Shown here in pieces: positions 45,957 to 57,592 of a stretch of DNA of 64,000 nucleotides. Position 1 is the stretch's first letter. Every line of letters starts with the position of its first letter. Below the pieces are notes generated by a model, which was not told the DNA's origin, searched no databases, and saw only the letters and a program-made list of their open reading frames with translations. Both the position numbers and the translations under genes were made by a program. This DNA comes from Zea mays (lineage: Eukaryota; Streptophyta; Magnoliopsida; Poales; Poaceae): the NCBI RefSeq assembly GCF_902167145.1, contig NC_050105.1, forward strand, positions 124,529,898-124,593,897, read 5' to 3'.

Positions 45957-46420
45957 AACATGGGCTAGTCGGTGATGCCAGATCCAACCCATATTAGTCT
46001 AGCAATTAAGCGTCGAGTTCAGCTCAATTAAAATCAACTAAGTATAGCTGACCCTCTAATACTGCCTTAAATGGTACTGGATCATCACTTCTTCTAAAGA
46101 CAGTAACACCTATATCCGTAAAAAGACAGTTGTAACCCATTTTGCATAATTGAGATACAAAAAGCAAATTGTAATCTAAAGAGTCTACAAGAAAAACATT
46201 GGAAATGGAATGGTCAGGTGATATAGCAATTTTACCAAGTTCTTTGACCAAACCTTGATTCCAATACCCGAATGTGATAGCTCTTTGGGGATCTTGGTTT
46301 TTCTCGTAGGAGGAGAACATTCTTTTCTCCCCAGTCATGTGGTTTGTGCATCCGCTATCAATGAACCAACTCGAGCCCCCGGATGCATAAACTTGCAAAA
46401 CAGTTTTTGGCCTTGTTCTT
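45957..46420 (-). pseudogene. pol: Protease and start of the integrase finger, Opie/Ji-type element
   Basis: Minus strand: YASGGSSWFIDSGCTNHMTG with the D-S-G protease triad, then GLVKELGKIAIS, YNLLFVSQLCKMGYNCLFTD and EGQLYLVDF, a stop (46024-46026), and after a frame change MGWIWHHRLAHVG, the first half of the integrase HHCC finger. The Tat element enters exactly there. The second half is at 25998 and below. Confidence 0.9.
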
Positions 46421-49029
46421 AGGTACCCAAACAGTCTTGAGTCCTCTCACGTTAGAAACAAGCACCTTGGGTATCCAAACACAAGTCTTTGATCCCTTGT
46501 GTTTGCCCCTAACATATTTGGCAACTATTTTGCCTGATTTGTTAGTAAGCACATAAGATGCATCAAAATTTTTGAATGAAACATTAGGTTCATTTGATGT
46601 TGTAGGAGTTTTCTTTTTAGGCATTTTAACATGTGTAGAATGCCTAGATCTAGATGCCTCATTCTTATACATATAAGCATGGTGAGAAACAGAATGAGAT
46701 TTCCTTGCATGAATTCTCCTAATCTTGTGCTCAGGATAACCAGCAGGATATAAAATGTAACCCTCGTTATCCTAAGCCATAGGAGCCTTGCCCTTAACAA
46801 AATTGGACAATCTTTTGGGGGCATTAATTTTGACATTGCTTCCCTGTTGGAAACCAATGCCATCCTTAATGCCAGGGCGTCTCCCACTATAGAGCATGCT
46901 TCTAGCAAATTTAAATTTTTCATTCTCAATTTCATGCTCATTAATTTTACTAGTTAGTTGTGCTATGTGATCATTTTGTTGTTTAATTAAAGCTAGGTGA
47001 TCATGAATAGCATCAACATTAATGTCTCTACATCTAGTATAAATAGCAACATGATCAACACTGGATATAGAGGGTTTGCAAGCATTTAATTCATCAATCT
47101 TAGCATGTAACATGGCATTCTCATTTCTAAGATTGGAAATAGAAACATTGCAAACATTTAAATCTTTAGCCTTAGAAATTAGCTTATCATTCTCAGTTTT
47201 AAGGCTAGCAATTGATTCATTCAATTTATCAATCTTAGCAATTAAACTAGCATTATCATTTTTAAGATTGGTAATTGAATCATCACAAACATTTAACTTC
47301 TCAACCTTAGCAAATAAATTACCGTTCTCAGTTCTAAGGTTGCAAATAGTGTCATGGCAAATGCTAAGCTCCTTAGTCAAATTTTCATTCTTCTCTACTT
47401 CCTGAGCATAAGCATTCTTTACCTTAACATGCTTTTTATTTTCCTTAATAAGGAATTCCTCTTGGCTATCCAAGAGTTCATCCTTCTCATGAATAGCACC
47501 TATCAATTCATTCAATTTTTCTTTTTGATGCATGCTAAGGTTGGTAAAAAGGATAAGTAAATTATCCTCATCTTCACTAGAGCTACCCTCATCACTAGAT
47601 GTTGTATATTTAGTGGAGGCTCTAGATTTTACCTTCTTCCTTTTGCCATCCTTTGCCATGAGGTACTTGTGGCCGACGTTGGGGAAGAGAAGTCCCTTAT
47701 TGACGGCGATGTTGGTGGCGTCCTCGTCGGAGGAGGGTCGGTGGAGCTCATGTTCGAGTCCCATTCCTAACATACGTGGGCATCGCCACCCTTCTTGTAG
47801 TACTTCTTCTTTTCCTTTCTCTTTCTTCTTGTCGTCGCCCCTGTCACTATCACTTGACATAGGACATTTAGCAATGAAATGATCGGGCTTACCACACTTG
47901 TAGCACACCCTTTGGAGCAGGGTTTGTAGTCCTTCCCCCTCCTTTGCTTGAGGATTTGGCGGAAGCTCTTGATAATTCGTGCCATTTCCTCATTGTCGAG
48001 CTTGGAGGCATCGATGGGGAGTCTACTTGATGTAGACTCTTCTTTCTTGTCCTCCGTCGCTTTGAATGCGACGGGTTGCACCTCGGGTGTGAAGGTGCCG
48101 CCTTGCTCCAAGTTGACAATTTGTTTGGAGCCTTTGATCATCAATTCAAAGCACACAAACTTTCCTATAACTTCCTCGGGAGACATTAGCTTGTATCTAG
48201 GATCACCACGAATTAATTGAACTTGTGTAGGATTACGAAAAACAAGTGATCTTAGAATAACCTTGACCATTTCATGGTCATCCCATTTGGTGCTCCCGAG
48301 GTTGCGCACTTGGTTGACCAAGGTCTTGAGCCGGTTGTACATTGCTTGTGGCTCCTCTCCTTGGTTGAGGATGAATCGACCGAGCTCCCCCTCGATCATC
48401 TCCCGCTTGGTGATCTTGGTCACCTCATCTCCTTCGTGCGCGGTTTTTAGTACATTCCAAATCTCTTTGGCACTTTTTAGCCCTTGCACCTTATTATACT
48501 CCCCTCGACACAAGGAGGCGAGGAGTATAGTAGTTGCCTGGGAATCAAAGTGTCGGATTTGGGCGACCTCGTCCGAATCATATCCTTCATCCCCTACGGA
48601 TGGTACATGTGCTCCAAACTCAACAATATCCCATATGCTTGCGTGGAGTGAGGTTGGATGATGCCTCATTTTATCACTCCACATACAATAATCTTCACCG
48701 TAAAAAACCGGTGGTTTGCCTAATGGGACGGAAAGTAAAGGAGTGCATCTGGAAATGCGAGGATAGCGTAGGGGGATCTTACTAAACTTCTTGCGCTCAT
48801 GGAGCTTAGAAGTGACGGACGGAGCGTCGGAGCCGGAGGTAGAGGGCGACGAAGAGTCGGTCTCGTAGTAGACCACTTTCTTCATTTTCTTCTTCTTGTC
48901 ACCACTCTGGTGCGACTTGACGCGGGGAGGTGATTCCTCCCTTCCTTTGGCGTCGGACTCCCTTGATGGAGCCTTCCCATGGCTTGTGGTCGTTTCCATC
49001 TCCCTCTTGGCAGAGCCTCCCGACATCAC
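46421..49029 (-). pseudogene. gag: gag of the Opie/Ji-type element with long coiled-coil C-terminus
   Basis: Starts near ATG 49026 (MSGGSAKREME), about 30 bases after the primer site. The N-terminal Ser/Lys-rich part leads to PPVFYGEDYCMWSDKMRHH, VGDEGYDSDEVAQIRHFDSQ, EIWNVLKTAHEGDEVTK and FELMIKGSKQI (Copia Gag). A frameshift near 47890 precedes the zinc knuckle CYKCGKPDHFIAKC, which has all four ligands. Then comes an acidic stretch and a ~180-residue coiled coil made of imperfect repeats around NLRNENAMLHAKIDELN. A stop follows KGKAPMA (46772), then a tail with KTVWVPKNKAK. A further shift near 46410 leads into protease. Confidence 0.9.
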
Positions 49030-49060
49030 TTCGAGTGGTTAGACTCTAATGAAGTACCGG

Positions 49061-49072
49061 GCTCTGATACCA
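49061..49072 (-). other. Primer-binding site of the Opie/Ji-type element
   Basis: The minus strand reads TGGTATCAGAGC, a perfect match to the common initiator-tRNA-Met site, two bases after the 5' LTR end at 49075. Confidence 0.92.
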
Positions 49073-49074
49073 AT

Positions 49075-50263
49075 TGAAAGTCGCCTAGAGGGGGGTGGAT
49101 AGGCAGAAACCGAAATTTACAAACTATAAGCACACTTCAAGCCAGGGTTAGCGTTAGAATAAAAGTAAAGTCTGGGAGAGAGGGGAAAACAAATCAACCA
49201 AGAAAATAAAGGCGGATGACACGGTGATTTGTTTTACCGAGGTTCGATTCCAATGAACCTAATCCCTATTGAGGTGGTCACAAAGACTGGGTCTCTTTCA
49301 ACCCTTTCCCTCTCTCAAACGGTCACTTAGACAGAGTGAGCTTTCTTCCTTGATTTCTCGGGTCATTTAGACCCCGCAAGGACCACCACACAATTTGTGT
49401 CTCTTGCTTCGCTTACAAGGATTTGAGAGTAATAATGAGAGAAAGAAGAAAGCCAACCAAGCAACAAGAGCAACAAAGAACACAAGATGATCTTCTCACA
49501 AGTGCTAAAATACTAGAGTTGAATTGTGAACTTTGATTGGATCGGAGGCTTTGATTTGTGCCTTGGAGTGTTGTATTTTGCTCTTGTATTGAACGAGAAG
49601 TAGTGAATGATTGGATGGTTGGAGTGGAGGTGGTTGGGGGGTATTTATAGCCCCCCAACCACCAATTCAACCGTTGGGGCAGGCTGCTGTCATGGGCGTA
49701 CCAGACCACGTCACCCAACCGTTAGGGTTCTAACGGTTTCAACCATTGGAGCTTTGTCCTCATGTGGCACCAGACAGTGTGGTGCCGCACCGGACAGGTA
49801 CTGTGCACACTGGACAGGTACTGTGCACTGTCCGATGCGCCTCTGGCGGCTGCTCTGACTTCTGCACGCACTGTTCTGCACTGTTCACGTTGCAGGCGAC
49901 CTTTGGAGTCGACCATTGCGCTGGCTAGCCGTTGCTCCGCTGGTGCACCGGACAGTCCGGTGAATTATAGCAGAGCGGCTCTCCTGAAACCCGAAGGTGG
50001 CAAGTTTGAAGTCGTACGGCCCTGGGCACCAGACACTGTCCGGTGGCACACCGGACAGTCCGGTGCGCCAGACCAGGGTTCTCTTCGGTTTTTTTTTGCT
50101 CCTTTATTTTGGAACCCTAACTTGATTTTTATTGGATTGTGTTGAACCTTTAGCACCTGTAGAATATATAATCTAGAGCAAACTAGTTAGTCCAATTATT
50201 TGTGTTGGGCATTCAACCACTGAAATCATATATATGAAAAGGTTAAACCCTATTTCCCTTTCA
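49075..50263 (-). repeat. 5' LTR of the Opie/Ji-type element (1.19 kb)
   Basis: The minus strand starts TGAAAGGGAAATAGGG at 50263 and ends GACTTTCA at 49075. The TATA motif is at 49642-49650 (minus). U3 has fewer CCGGACAGTCCGG palindromes than the 3' LTR, which accounts for its shorter length. The right flank is ATATG (50264-50268). Confidence 0.94.
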
Positions 50264-50268
50264 ATATG

Positions 50269-52728
50269 CCCATGATCTTCCTGTCTTTTGAGACCCATTC
50301 CTCTTCTGTTGTTAAGTCGCTATCTTTCGGCAATTTCTTGTCTCTTGGTATTGGTATGCTCATGTCCTTGAAATCTTTCATATTCTCATCTTTTTATGCT
50401 TACCTTTATATCCTAAGGTCTGTTTAAGATATTTCATTCTACATGCCCTTGACCACCCTTGTTTCTTAATGATCCATGAGCGGTCATTTTATTTTGCACG
50501 CCCATGGTAATCTCGTTGTTTCCTTGTAACTTTCTTCGATAATGAATTTTTACTTCAACTCTTCTGTCGGAACCTCACTTATCTTATCCTTGATTGTTTT
50601 CTCCACTTCGTCACTTTGCGAGTCCTGCCTTAACTCTATCCATGGATTATGCTTTTCATCATTATCACCTTTATCCTTATCACCCCTATATCTTACCTTG
50701 ATGTTTATCTTATACCAACCTTTAAAATATCCTTTTTTCCATCTCAATCTGAGAGTTATAACTTACCTACTTTTCCCTTGGTCGTATCCTCTTCTTTGTC
50801 ACCTGCGAGTTTTTAACTCTATCCTTTGTTGTGTTTTTGTTTGTTATTTCCTTTACCCTTCTCATCACTCTATCCTACCTTGTGATTACGTTATGTCCAT
50901 TATCTAAAATCTCCAACCTCCTATCCCAAATTGAGAGCAATGTTTTACTTATCTTACCCTTGGCATATCCTCTTCTTTACCACGTGTAAGCCTTGACATA
51001 ACTCCATTCTTCGTTGTAGTTATGCCACTGACTCTTCTATACCTTCATCTTTTCTCTTATACCCTTGTCTGTTATCGCATTTGACCCTTGCGATATTTAT
51101 GTCTACCTAAATGCTTACTTTGAACTTATTCTTTACAAGCCTCCCCTTTCTTTTAACCCAGTTTGAGAGTTGCGAGTTACCTATCTCTCCCTTGATTTCT
51201 TTTCACTTCTTGTCGCCTTACAAATTTTGTGTTAATTCCATCCCTTGATATTTTTTATTTGCTATCACCCTCACCTTGTCGTCCATCGATCTTGCCTTGA
51301 TACTCATCTTTGTTCCTACTCTTTAAACATCCCCTCTCTTCCACCTCACTTTGAGAGTGGCAATTTACCTATCTGGCCCTTGGATGTATCTTCTTCTTTT
51401 CCACTTGTAGGTCATGTCTTAACTCCATCCTTTGTGGTACTTATATCATTTGTCTCATGCCTATTTACCTCCTCTCCTACGTCCTTGTCCGTTGTTACCT
51501 TTAAAACACTCGTGATATCTATGCCATTGCCTTCCTGCTTACCTTGAACCTATCCTTTGAAGCCTCCTCTTTTGCATCCCTATTCGGGGATAATGCCATA
51601 TCTAGTTCATCATTGACTACTCCCCCTTCTTTAACACCTTGCAAGTTCTATCTAAAATACATCCTTTGTTGTGTGTTTGTCCGTTACCACCTTAACTCTT
51701 GTCATCCCTCGATCTTTACCTTGATGCTTATCATGTACCTACATTTTAAAGCCGCCTCTTCCATTTCATTTCAAGAGTGATGTCTTACCCATCCCGCTCT
51801 TGTTCGTTCCCTTTTCCTCTGTCACATCGTAGGTCTTAGCTTTTGCTCGATATCACCCTTACCTTCCTAATATCTAGATCTTTCCATGATGCTTATCCTA
51901 TGCCTACCTTTGGAAATATCATCTTTCCCATATCGATTCGAGAATGGTGTTTTACCTATCCTGACCTTGGATGCATTCTCTCCCTTATCGGTTACAATCC
52001 TTACTTCAGCTTCATCTTTTATTATGCTCATGCCCTATCCTGCATGTCTTATCTTTCCCCTTGTCTTTCGATGGCCTTAGAGCAGTTTCCCCTTGGTAAG
52101 GAAAGACCACCATCTAGTTAACATTAACGTATAGCAACGAGATGTTTGTTGTTTGCTTGTGCTGTTTGTCTTTGTGTTATGACTGATTCGCCTCTTTGTG
52201 ATGAGTGTTGATGTGTTGGGCCCTTGGTCCGCAATGGCATCAGTCTACTAGGTGAGTGCCATAGAGTTAGATAGTTGGGTGTTCTCCCTTTTCTCTCTTT
52301 AATCCATCTATACTTGCCTTTTCTATCTATACCCTTTCCTCTTGCACCTATCCGGTTGGCAACCTCCAACCTCTCTTAACCAGTCAAGATTAGAGTTGGT
52401 AGCATCTTCATCAAGTGCGTATCAATGCTCCTATTAAGGGGGTTAGCCGCTAACCCCAATGAAGACAATGCGATCAACATCAACCAACAAGATCAGAGTG
52501 GCGCAGCGAAAGCGTGTATGGGTCCTAACCCACAGGTCTAGGAGATCCTCAAGAATTGCATCGATCGGTCTCAAGCATTTGAAGACCAAAGCAACTAGTC
52601 CGCAAGTTAAAGTTTCCAGAGTCAAAGTTGAGTCAGAAGAAGCTATGAAAAACCAATGAACCAATCTCATTTTCCTGCTAGTCTCTTCTTGAATCTCGGG
52701 GGCGAGATTCTGTTAAGGGGGTTAGACT
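50269..52728 (+). mobile_element. Main internal domain of the xilon-like element: non-coding degenerate repeats
   Basis: Pyrimidine-rich DNA without gag or pol. From about 50740 to 52000 a unit recurs with 'TTGAGAG...TTACCTAT..CCCTTGG..ATCCTCTTCTTT..CAC..GTAAG' wording. Repeat starts are visible near 50752, 50932, 51163, 51353, 51583, 51772 and 51937, so the spacing tends to alternate between about 230 and 190 bases. The end holds an A+G-rich stretch (52460-52660) and the polypurine tract TTAAGGGGGTTAGACT just before the LTR at 52729. No gene is supported; small frames reflect composition. Confidence 0.75.
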
Positions 52729-54548
52729 TGTAACACCCTGAATTTAGGGGTATAAAATTTCTTTTTCTGATATCCACCAATTCAGGTGTTACCCTCTTTC
52801 TTTCCTTCTTTTCTACTTTTTTCTAAATAGTGTAGAGTTACTTTGTTTTATATATGTGTAAGCCTAGTAAAATAAAACCCTAGGAAAGTTTCGATTGTTG
52901 CATCATGCTGGAGTACATATTTCTTTTGATAGATGAATTTGCTTGTTGTGAATTATTCTCATTTGTGAGTTTGTGCTCGAGCTTGAAATTAAATCGGAGG
53001 AAGTAGAAACAAAAGAAAGAGAGAAAAGAAAAGAAAAAAATGAATAAATAAAGAAAAAAAGCCTAGACCATGCCCCCTAGCCCATTGGTCGTGCCCCCTC
53101 CTGGGCCACTCGGCCACCCTGGCCCGTGCGCCCTGGCATCCCCTCTCGGCCTCGTGGCCTGCCTCGTCCCCGCGGCCTGCGTCCCGACCCACTCTGGCCC
53201 GATCCCCTTCACCCGCCCAGCCAGCGCCTCTGCGGCCCACACCGCGCGCACGACCCACTCTGTTCTGCTGGCCTACGTGCGTCCTAGCCACGTGGCCGAC
53301 CCAGCGCCGCGCCCCTCTCCTCAAGCTGCCTGCGCTCCACCCTGGCCGTGTGCTAGGCACAAGCGCCTGCTCGTTCCTAGCCGCGCGCTCGACGGCCCAG
53401 CGCCTGAGCCGCGCGCTTGTTGGCCCGGCGCCCCCACGTCTTTCTCCTGTCGCGTGCTACGTGTCCCACGCGGCCACAGCGCGTGCACGCTCCTCCCCTA
53501 CGTCGCTAGCGCCTAACCTCCGCCAGGCCCATCGATCAGGCCTCTTCTTCCTCGTAAGCACTCCTTCACACAACGCACGCCCACGATCTCGCCTTATTCG
53601 CTACCGTGTCCTCTTCTCGCTTTCCCCCATGCATAACCGACCGACGTAGTGGTCGGCGGCTAGGGCGCGGCGGCCGGCGGTGCGGCCCAGCCAGTTGCCC
53701 CTGCTCCACCCTGGCACGGCCAGCCTGCGCGGGCGCGTGCGAGCAAGGCGCATCCAGCGCGACAGCTAGCCAGCATGGCGGCCAACCCCTACGGTGGCCA
53801 GCCAGTGTGGCAGCTAGCCAACACGGCAGCACGCCCGTGCACCCAAGCACGGCAGTGTCTCCAGGCGAGCCCCAGGTCGCGGCAAGGCAGGGCGCGGCAA
53901 GTCCGGCAGCTCGGCACAGTCAGTGCGGCCAACCCAACGTTCCCCTGCTAGCGCGGCCTCTACCTGGCGCGACGGCTCGATGGCTAGCCAGCGCGGCGCG
54001 CGCAGCCCGGCTCCCAGCCCGCTGCCGAGCCCTCCCCTGCACGCCTGCCCCGGCGTGGCCCGTGCTTCTGCCCCCGGTGCGGCTTCGCGCTCGCGTTCGG
54101 CGCAGCCCGCATGTGTGCCCTCGGCGCGGCCTGCGTGTGGTTGGCGTGCCCGCGACTCGCTCGCGTGTCCCCGACACAACCTCGCAACCATCCTGTGTAA
54201 CCTCGGCGTGTCGTCATTGCCATCGTCGTCCATGCCCGCAGCAGCCCCGGCGTAATCTACGTGGCATAGCGACAGCCTTGCCGTCGCTTCGTGTCGTGCG
54301 TGCAACACGTCCTCATGCTTCGCCGCGAGCTCATCCGGCCCTCCGCCGTCGTCACGAGGTGAGCATTGTCTACACGTTAGTAACATCGTTTCACCATGTC
54401 TCACGTTTTAAATAATTAATTATGTTTTTGTTTAACTAACGTGAATTAATTAGACTTTTCAATTAAACTAATTTATAGTTATTAACTTGCGCTTTATAAA
54501 TGCACGTCGACGTGATTAATATTAACTCAATTGTTTCGCCATAATGTT
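52729..54548 (+). repeat. 5' two-thirds of the 3' LTR of the xilon-like element
   Basis: Begins TGTAACACCCTGAATTTAGG with the same start hairpin as the LTR at 2828 (minus): the CCAATTCAGGTGTTACC inverse is at 52777-52795. It contains the GC-rich core (53060-54400), here with Ala/Pro/Arg-biased frames that I do not call genes, then AT-rich DNA. It stops at 54548, about 900 bases short of a full LTR. Confidence 0.8.
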
Positions 54549-55985
54549 TGTCGAGGGTCCTAATTAACTAGTGAATAAGTGTTGCGTGCCTTGGTCCAGA
54601 TGGGTGATGCAAGAAGACACAAGTTTTATCCTGGTTCGGGCAAGAGAAGGCCCTACTTCTAGCAGAGGGGGATGAGACTTACTTGCACCTAAGTGCTTGT
54701 AGTAGGGGGTACAAGCTGGTCGGGAGAGGGAGAGGATCCCAAGTCCCTCATGGTGATTAAGGCGAGTGCCAATATCTGTCGTGGGGGATGAAAACTAGTG
54801 AAGTGTTCTCCTCCTGTCATTTGAAGCCCCAGACTCCTTTTATAGCCTCAAGGAGGGTTCCCAGGAGCGCCTAGGCTTGTCGTATTGAGGAGGGGAGACG
54901 AATCCAAGCCCCTATAGCTGGCATTGCCGATGTAATGGCCTTGTCCTAGCGGTTGACTTGAAACAGGGGGAGGACGCATGACCCTTGTATCTCACATCTT
55001 AACCGAGCAGAGAGTCGAGGCCTGGGCTGGGGGCTCAGACGCGTACCCAAGCCAACCAGATGGAGGTGTAGTCCGAGTCGTAGTTGTTGAAACAGTGATA
55101 AGTATGGTGAAAAGCGCATGGTAATCTTCCCCGTATGGTGTAAAGCAGACTTGATGTCGTTCCCGCAGTTTCCTGTAGCCATCCCGTTGTCAGCAGTCTT
55201 CAAGGAGGAGTTGGTGGAGTCCTCTCGTCGATGTTATCTAGGCCAAGACCAAGCTCGGGCGAGATGGAGGTTCCTCCTGAGGCCATGGTTGTACCCATGA
55301 TGGGGCATACAGTCGTGCAGGGAGTGGTAGTACATGTATCGGAGTGGCCTCCTACAGGATGCGGGGAGTTGTTGCCGGGGCAGTTGGCTAAAGCCAGGCT
55401 TGGGCGAGGCGGAGTCCTCTCCCGAGGTTGAGGTTGTCTTCGAGTGAGGCGGAGTTCCCTCCTGAGAGTGAGGTCGTGCCCAGACGCGTGCATGTCTCAT
55501 ACGGAGTTGTTCGAGTACAATGGTCAGCGTGGGGGAGCAGTGACTATTATTCTTGGGCATGCATCACCGTAGTTGGTGAAAATTGATGGGATTGTAGTCC
55601 CATCGCTCTATGTTGACTGTGGCATCACATGGGGTAGATATCTGAATCGTCGCATTTAGTGCGCACGTCTCCATAGTTCCCGGGGCCTTTGACTAAGGCT
55701 AGGCTCGGGGTTGTCCTCCTGTCCGAGACGGGCTCAGGCGAGGCGGAAGCTGTCGTTTTGTGAAGAGGGGCCCTTAGACGAGATGAAAATTTCCCCTGAG
55801 CACTGCCTTCGCCCGAGGATGGGCTCGGGCGAGGCGGAGTTTCGAGCGACTCCTGAGCGGGGTCTTAGACGAATCATTATTCAATTCTGCCTAACCGTGG
55901 GGGACATGTTTTATGGTTTTTAGTACTTAGGTATTAAGCATGCTTAGGTGCATAATCTGGATACCCCTAATCATGATACCTGACA
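54549..55985 (-). repeat. Solo LTR (1.44 kb) with unmatched flanks
   Basis: The minus strand begins TGTCAGGTATCATGATTAGG at 55985 and ends GGACCCTCGACA at 54549. Termini TGTC/GACA fit an LTR, with a minus TATA motif (CTATAAAAGG, 54837-54846). GGCTCGGGCGAGGCGGA-like words recur at 55230-55850. The five-base flanks are ATGTT (left) and ATGGG (right), not a duplication. The left neighbour is a Gypsy LTR, the right a Copia RT. I cannot name the family; a Gypsy origin is likely. Confidence 0.75.
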
Positions 55986-56930
55986 ATGGGTGAGCTAGCA
56001 TACTTCGAAGGATTCCAAGTGAAACAACTCAAGGAAGGAACATTCATCTCCCAAACGAAGTACACACAATATATCCTCAAGAAGTTTGGGATGAAGGATG
56101 CAAATCCCATCAAGACGCCGATGGGAACCAACAGACATTTGGACCTCGACGCGGGAGGTAAGTCTATAGATCAAAAGGTATACCGGTCTATGATAGGTTC
56201 CTTGCTTTACCTTTGTGCAAGTAGACAGGACATTATACTTTCAGTATGTATGTGTGCTAGATTTCACTCCTACCACAAGGAATGTCACCTTGTGGTTTTG
56301 AAGTGGATTCTAAAATATTTAGGGTATGTTTGGTTGGGTTCTGGCTATGAAAAAGTTGTTGTGTGTTGTGAGCTGTGAGCTGTGAAAAAAAGATGATGTT
56401 TGTTGTGAGTTGTTAAAAAGCTAAAAATTGTTTGGTAGAAACCACTAAAATCCACTAAAAGTTCTTCTATATATATTTTCACAGTTCCATTTGAAAAACC
56501 ACTAAAAGCATGTCCAAAGATGCTTTCAGTTTTGCACTACAAGAAAGTCGGCTTATAAAAAAAGTTGTTTCCTGGATCTAGTCCTTTGGTTTGGCTTTTG
56601 ACTTTTAGGGAGCAAAATCCAATGCCAAAAGCTAAACCAAACACACCCTTAGTTCATACGCCTCACCTTAGGCTCTGGTATCCTAAGGGGTCTACCTTTG
56701 ATCTAATTGGATACTCAGACTCTGATTATGCCAAGTGAAAGGTTGATAGGGAAAGCACATCAGGGATTTGCCAGTTCCTAGGATGGTCCCTAGTGTCTTG
56801 GAGCCCAAAGAAACAAAATTTTGTTGTCGTATCCACCATTGAGGACGAGTATATTGTCGTAGGACAGTGTTGCGCACAATTACTTTGGATGAGATGAACC
56901 CTCCAATACTTTGGCTACAATCTGACCCTT
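55986..56930 (+). pseudogene. pol: Reverse transcriptase C-terminus and RNase H, second Copia element
   Basis: The frame from 55986 reads MGELAYFEGFQVKQLKEG, QTKYTQYILKKFGMKDA, TPMGTNRHLDLDAGG, SMIGSLLYLCASR. After ILKYLG it is broken by the MITE (56322-56648). It continues with LWYPKGSTFDLIGYSDS, a stop after DYAK, DRESTSGICQFLGWSLVSW and EDEYIVVGQCCAQLLWM. Conserved STTEAEY is decayed to STIEDEY. The fragment begins in the middle of RT, exactly at the solo LTR. Confidence 0.88.
56322..56648. mobile_element. Tourist-like MITE (327 bp) in the Copia RNase H region
   Basis: Terminal inverted repeats GGGTATGTTTGGTT and, inverted, GGGTGTGTTTGGTT (one mismatch) are flanked by TTA on both sides (56319-56321 and 56649-56651). 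A three-base TWA duplication marks the PIF/Harbinger superfamily. No coding capacity. Sub-terminal GCTATGAAAAAG and AAAGCTAAAC stretches are visible. Confidence 0.88.
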
Positions 56931-56939
56931 TGAGACTAA

Positions 56940-57592
56940 TGTGTTTGTTTGAGTTGTGCTTTTGTAGTCTTCAAAGGAGGATTGAAAGGGAAAAGGTCGA
57001 TTTGGACAAAGAAGAAGGATTCCACTGCATAACTGTATCAATGTACTTTGTTCGAAATTCCCTTCGCTGTTCATTACATTTTGCTCTTCATTTTCTATTT
57101 TTGGTGAGTCAATGAGGCTAGGCCACTAGTTTCTAGGTTTTGGTGCATAATGCCAAAGGGGGAGAAATCAAAGCCAAAGCAGCTAGATCAACCACTACTT
57201 AGAGTTTTTTTTTGAGTTTTTAACTTGTCCTTTTGATCAAAACCCTCTTTGACTGCAAAGAGGAGCTCTCTAATTGCAACATCTACTCTCTTATGTGGGG
57301 ATGGTTTTCTTATGAAAGAAAGGGGGATCTTTTGGGAGTTTTGATCAAAACAAGTGCTTGAAAATGGTTTGATTTACAAAACCAAGAGTTTTGAATTAGA
57401 AGTTAGAAAAATGAGTCTGATTGCAAAATTCAAAATGAGTGGTGGCTAAATGATCCAAATATGCCAAATCCTATGTTTATTAAATTGGTTTTAGTTTGGA
57501 CTTCAAATTGTAATTTTTGGCTCATATTTGGTTAAGTTAGTGAGTATTGGTTACTTTAGGCGTGTTGGCATAAATCACCAAAAGGGGGAGAT
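56940..57592 (+). other. Non-coding 3' region and polypurine tract of the second Copia element
   Basis: AT-rich, no ORF with a recognisable product. It includes a polypurine-like AAAGGGGGAGAAAT near 57152 and the terminal CCAAAAGGGGGAGAT at 57578-57592, next to the LTR start. Confidence 0.75.

Larger units (their letters stand above)
17653..50263 (-). mobile_element. Complete Opie/Ji-type (SIRE lineage) Copia element with nested LINE and Gypsy
   Basis: Bounded by LTRs 17653-18903 (3') and 49075-50263 (5') and by the duplication ATATG (17648-17652 and 50264-50268). On the minus strand the order is LTR, initiator-Met primer site, gag, protease, integrase, reverse transcriptase, RNase H, polypurine tract, LTR. 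Integrase before RT is the Copia order. Subtracting the LINE and the Tat element leaves about 9.2 kb, the size of an Opie/Ji element. Gag and pol are broken by two insertions, several frameshifts and stops. Confidence 0.95.
2829..54548 (+). mobile_element. Plus-strand xilon/diguus-like Gypsy element, host of the whole nest, both LTRs incomplete
   Basis: Pieces in order: 5' LTR remnant 2829-3578, primer site 3583-3595, internal 3579-3842, internal 17491-17652, internal 50269-52728, polypurine tract about 52711-52724, partial 3' LTR 52729-54548. The gaps are a Tekay-type element and an Opie/Ji-type element, each bounded by its own 5-bp duplication. Removing them leaves about 2.9 kb of internal DNA. 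No gag or pol similarity was found in it, so this looks like a non-autonomous family. The 5' end is cut by the minus-strand element at 2828 and the 3' end by the LTR at 54549. The xilon/diguus name is a recollection and is not certain. Confidence 0.8.

Noticed and set aside
53070..54415. 269-codon Ala/Arg/Pro-rich frame and opposite-strand partners
   Set aside because: Same LTR core in the other copy; not conserved in wording between the two copies, so not a gene.
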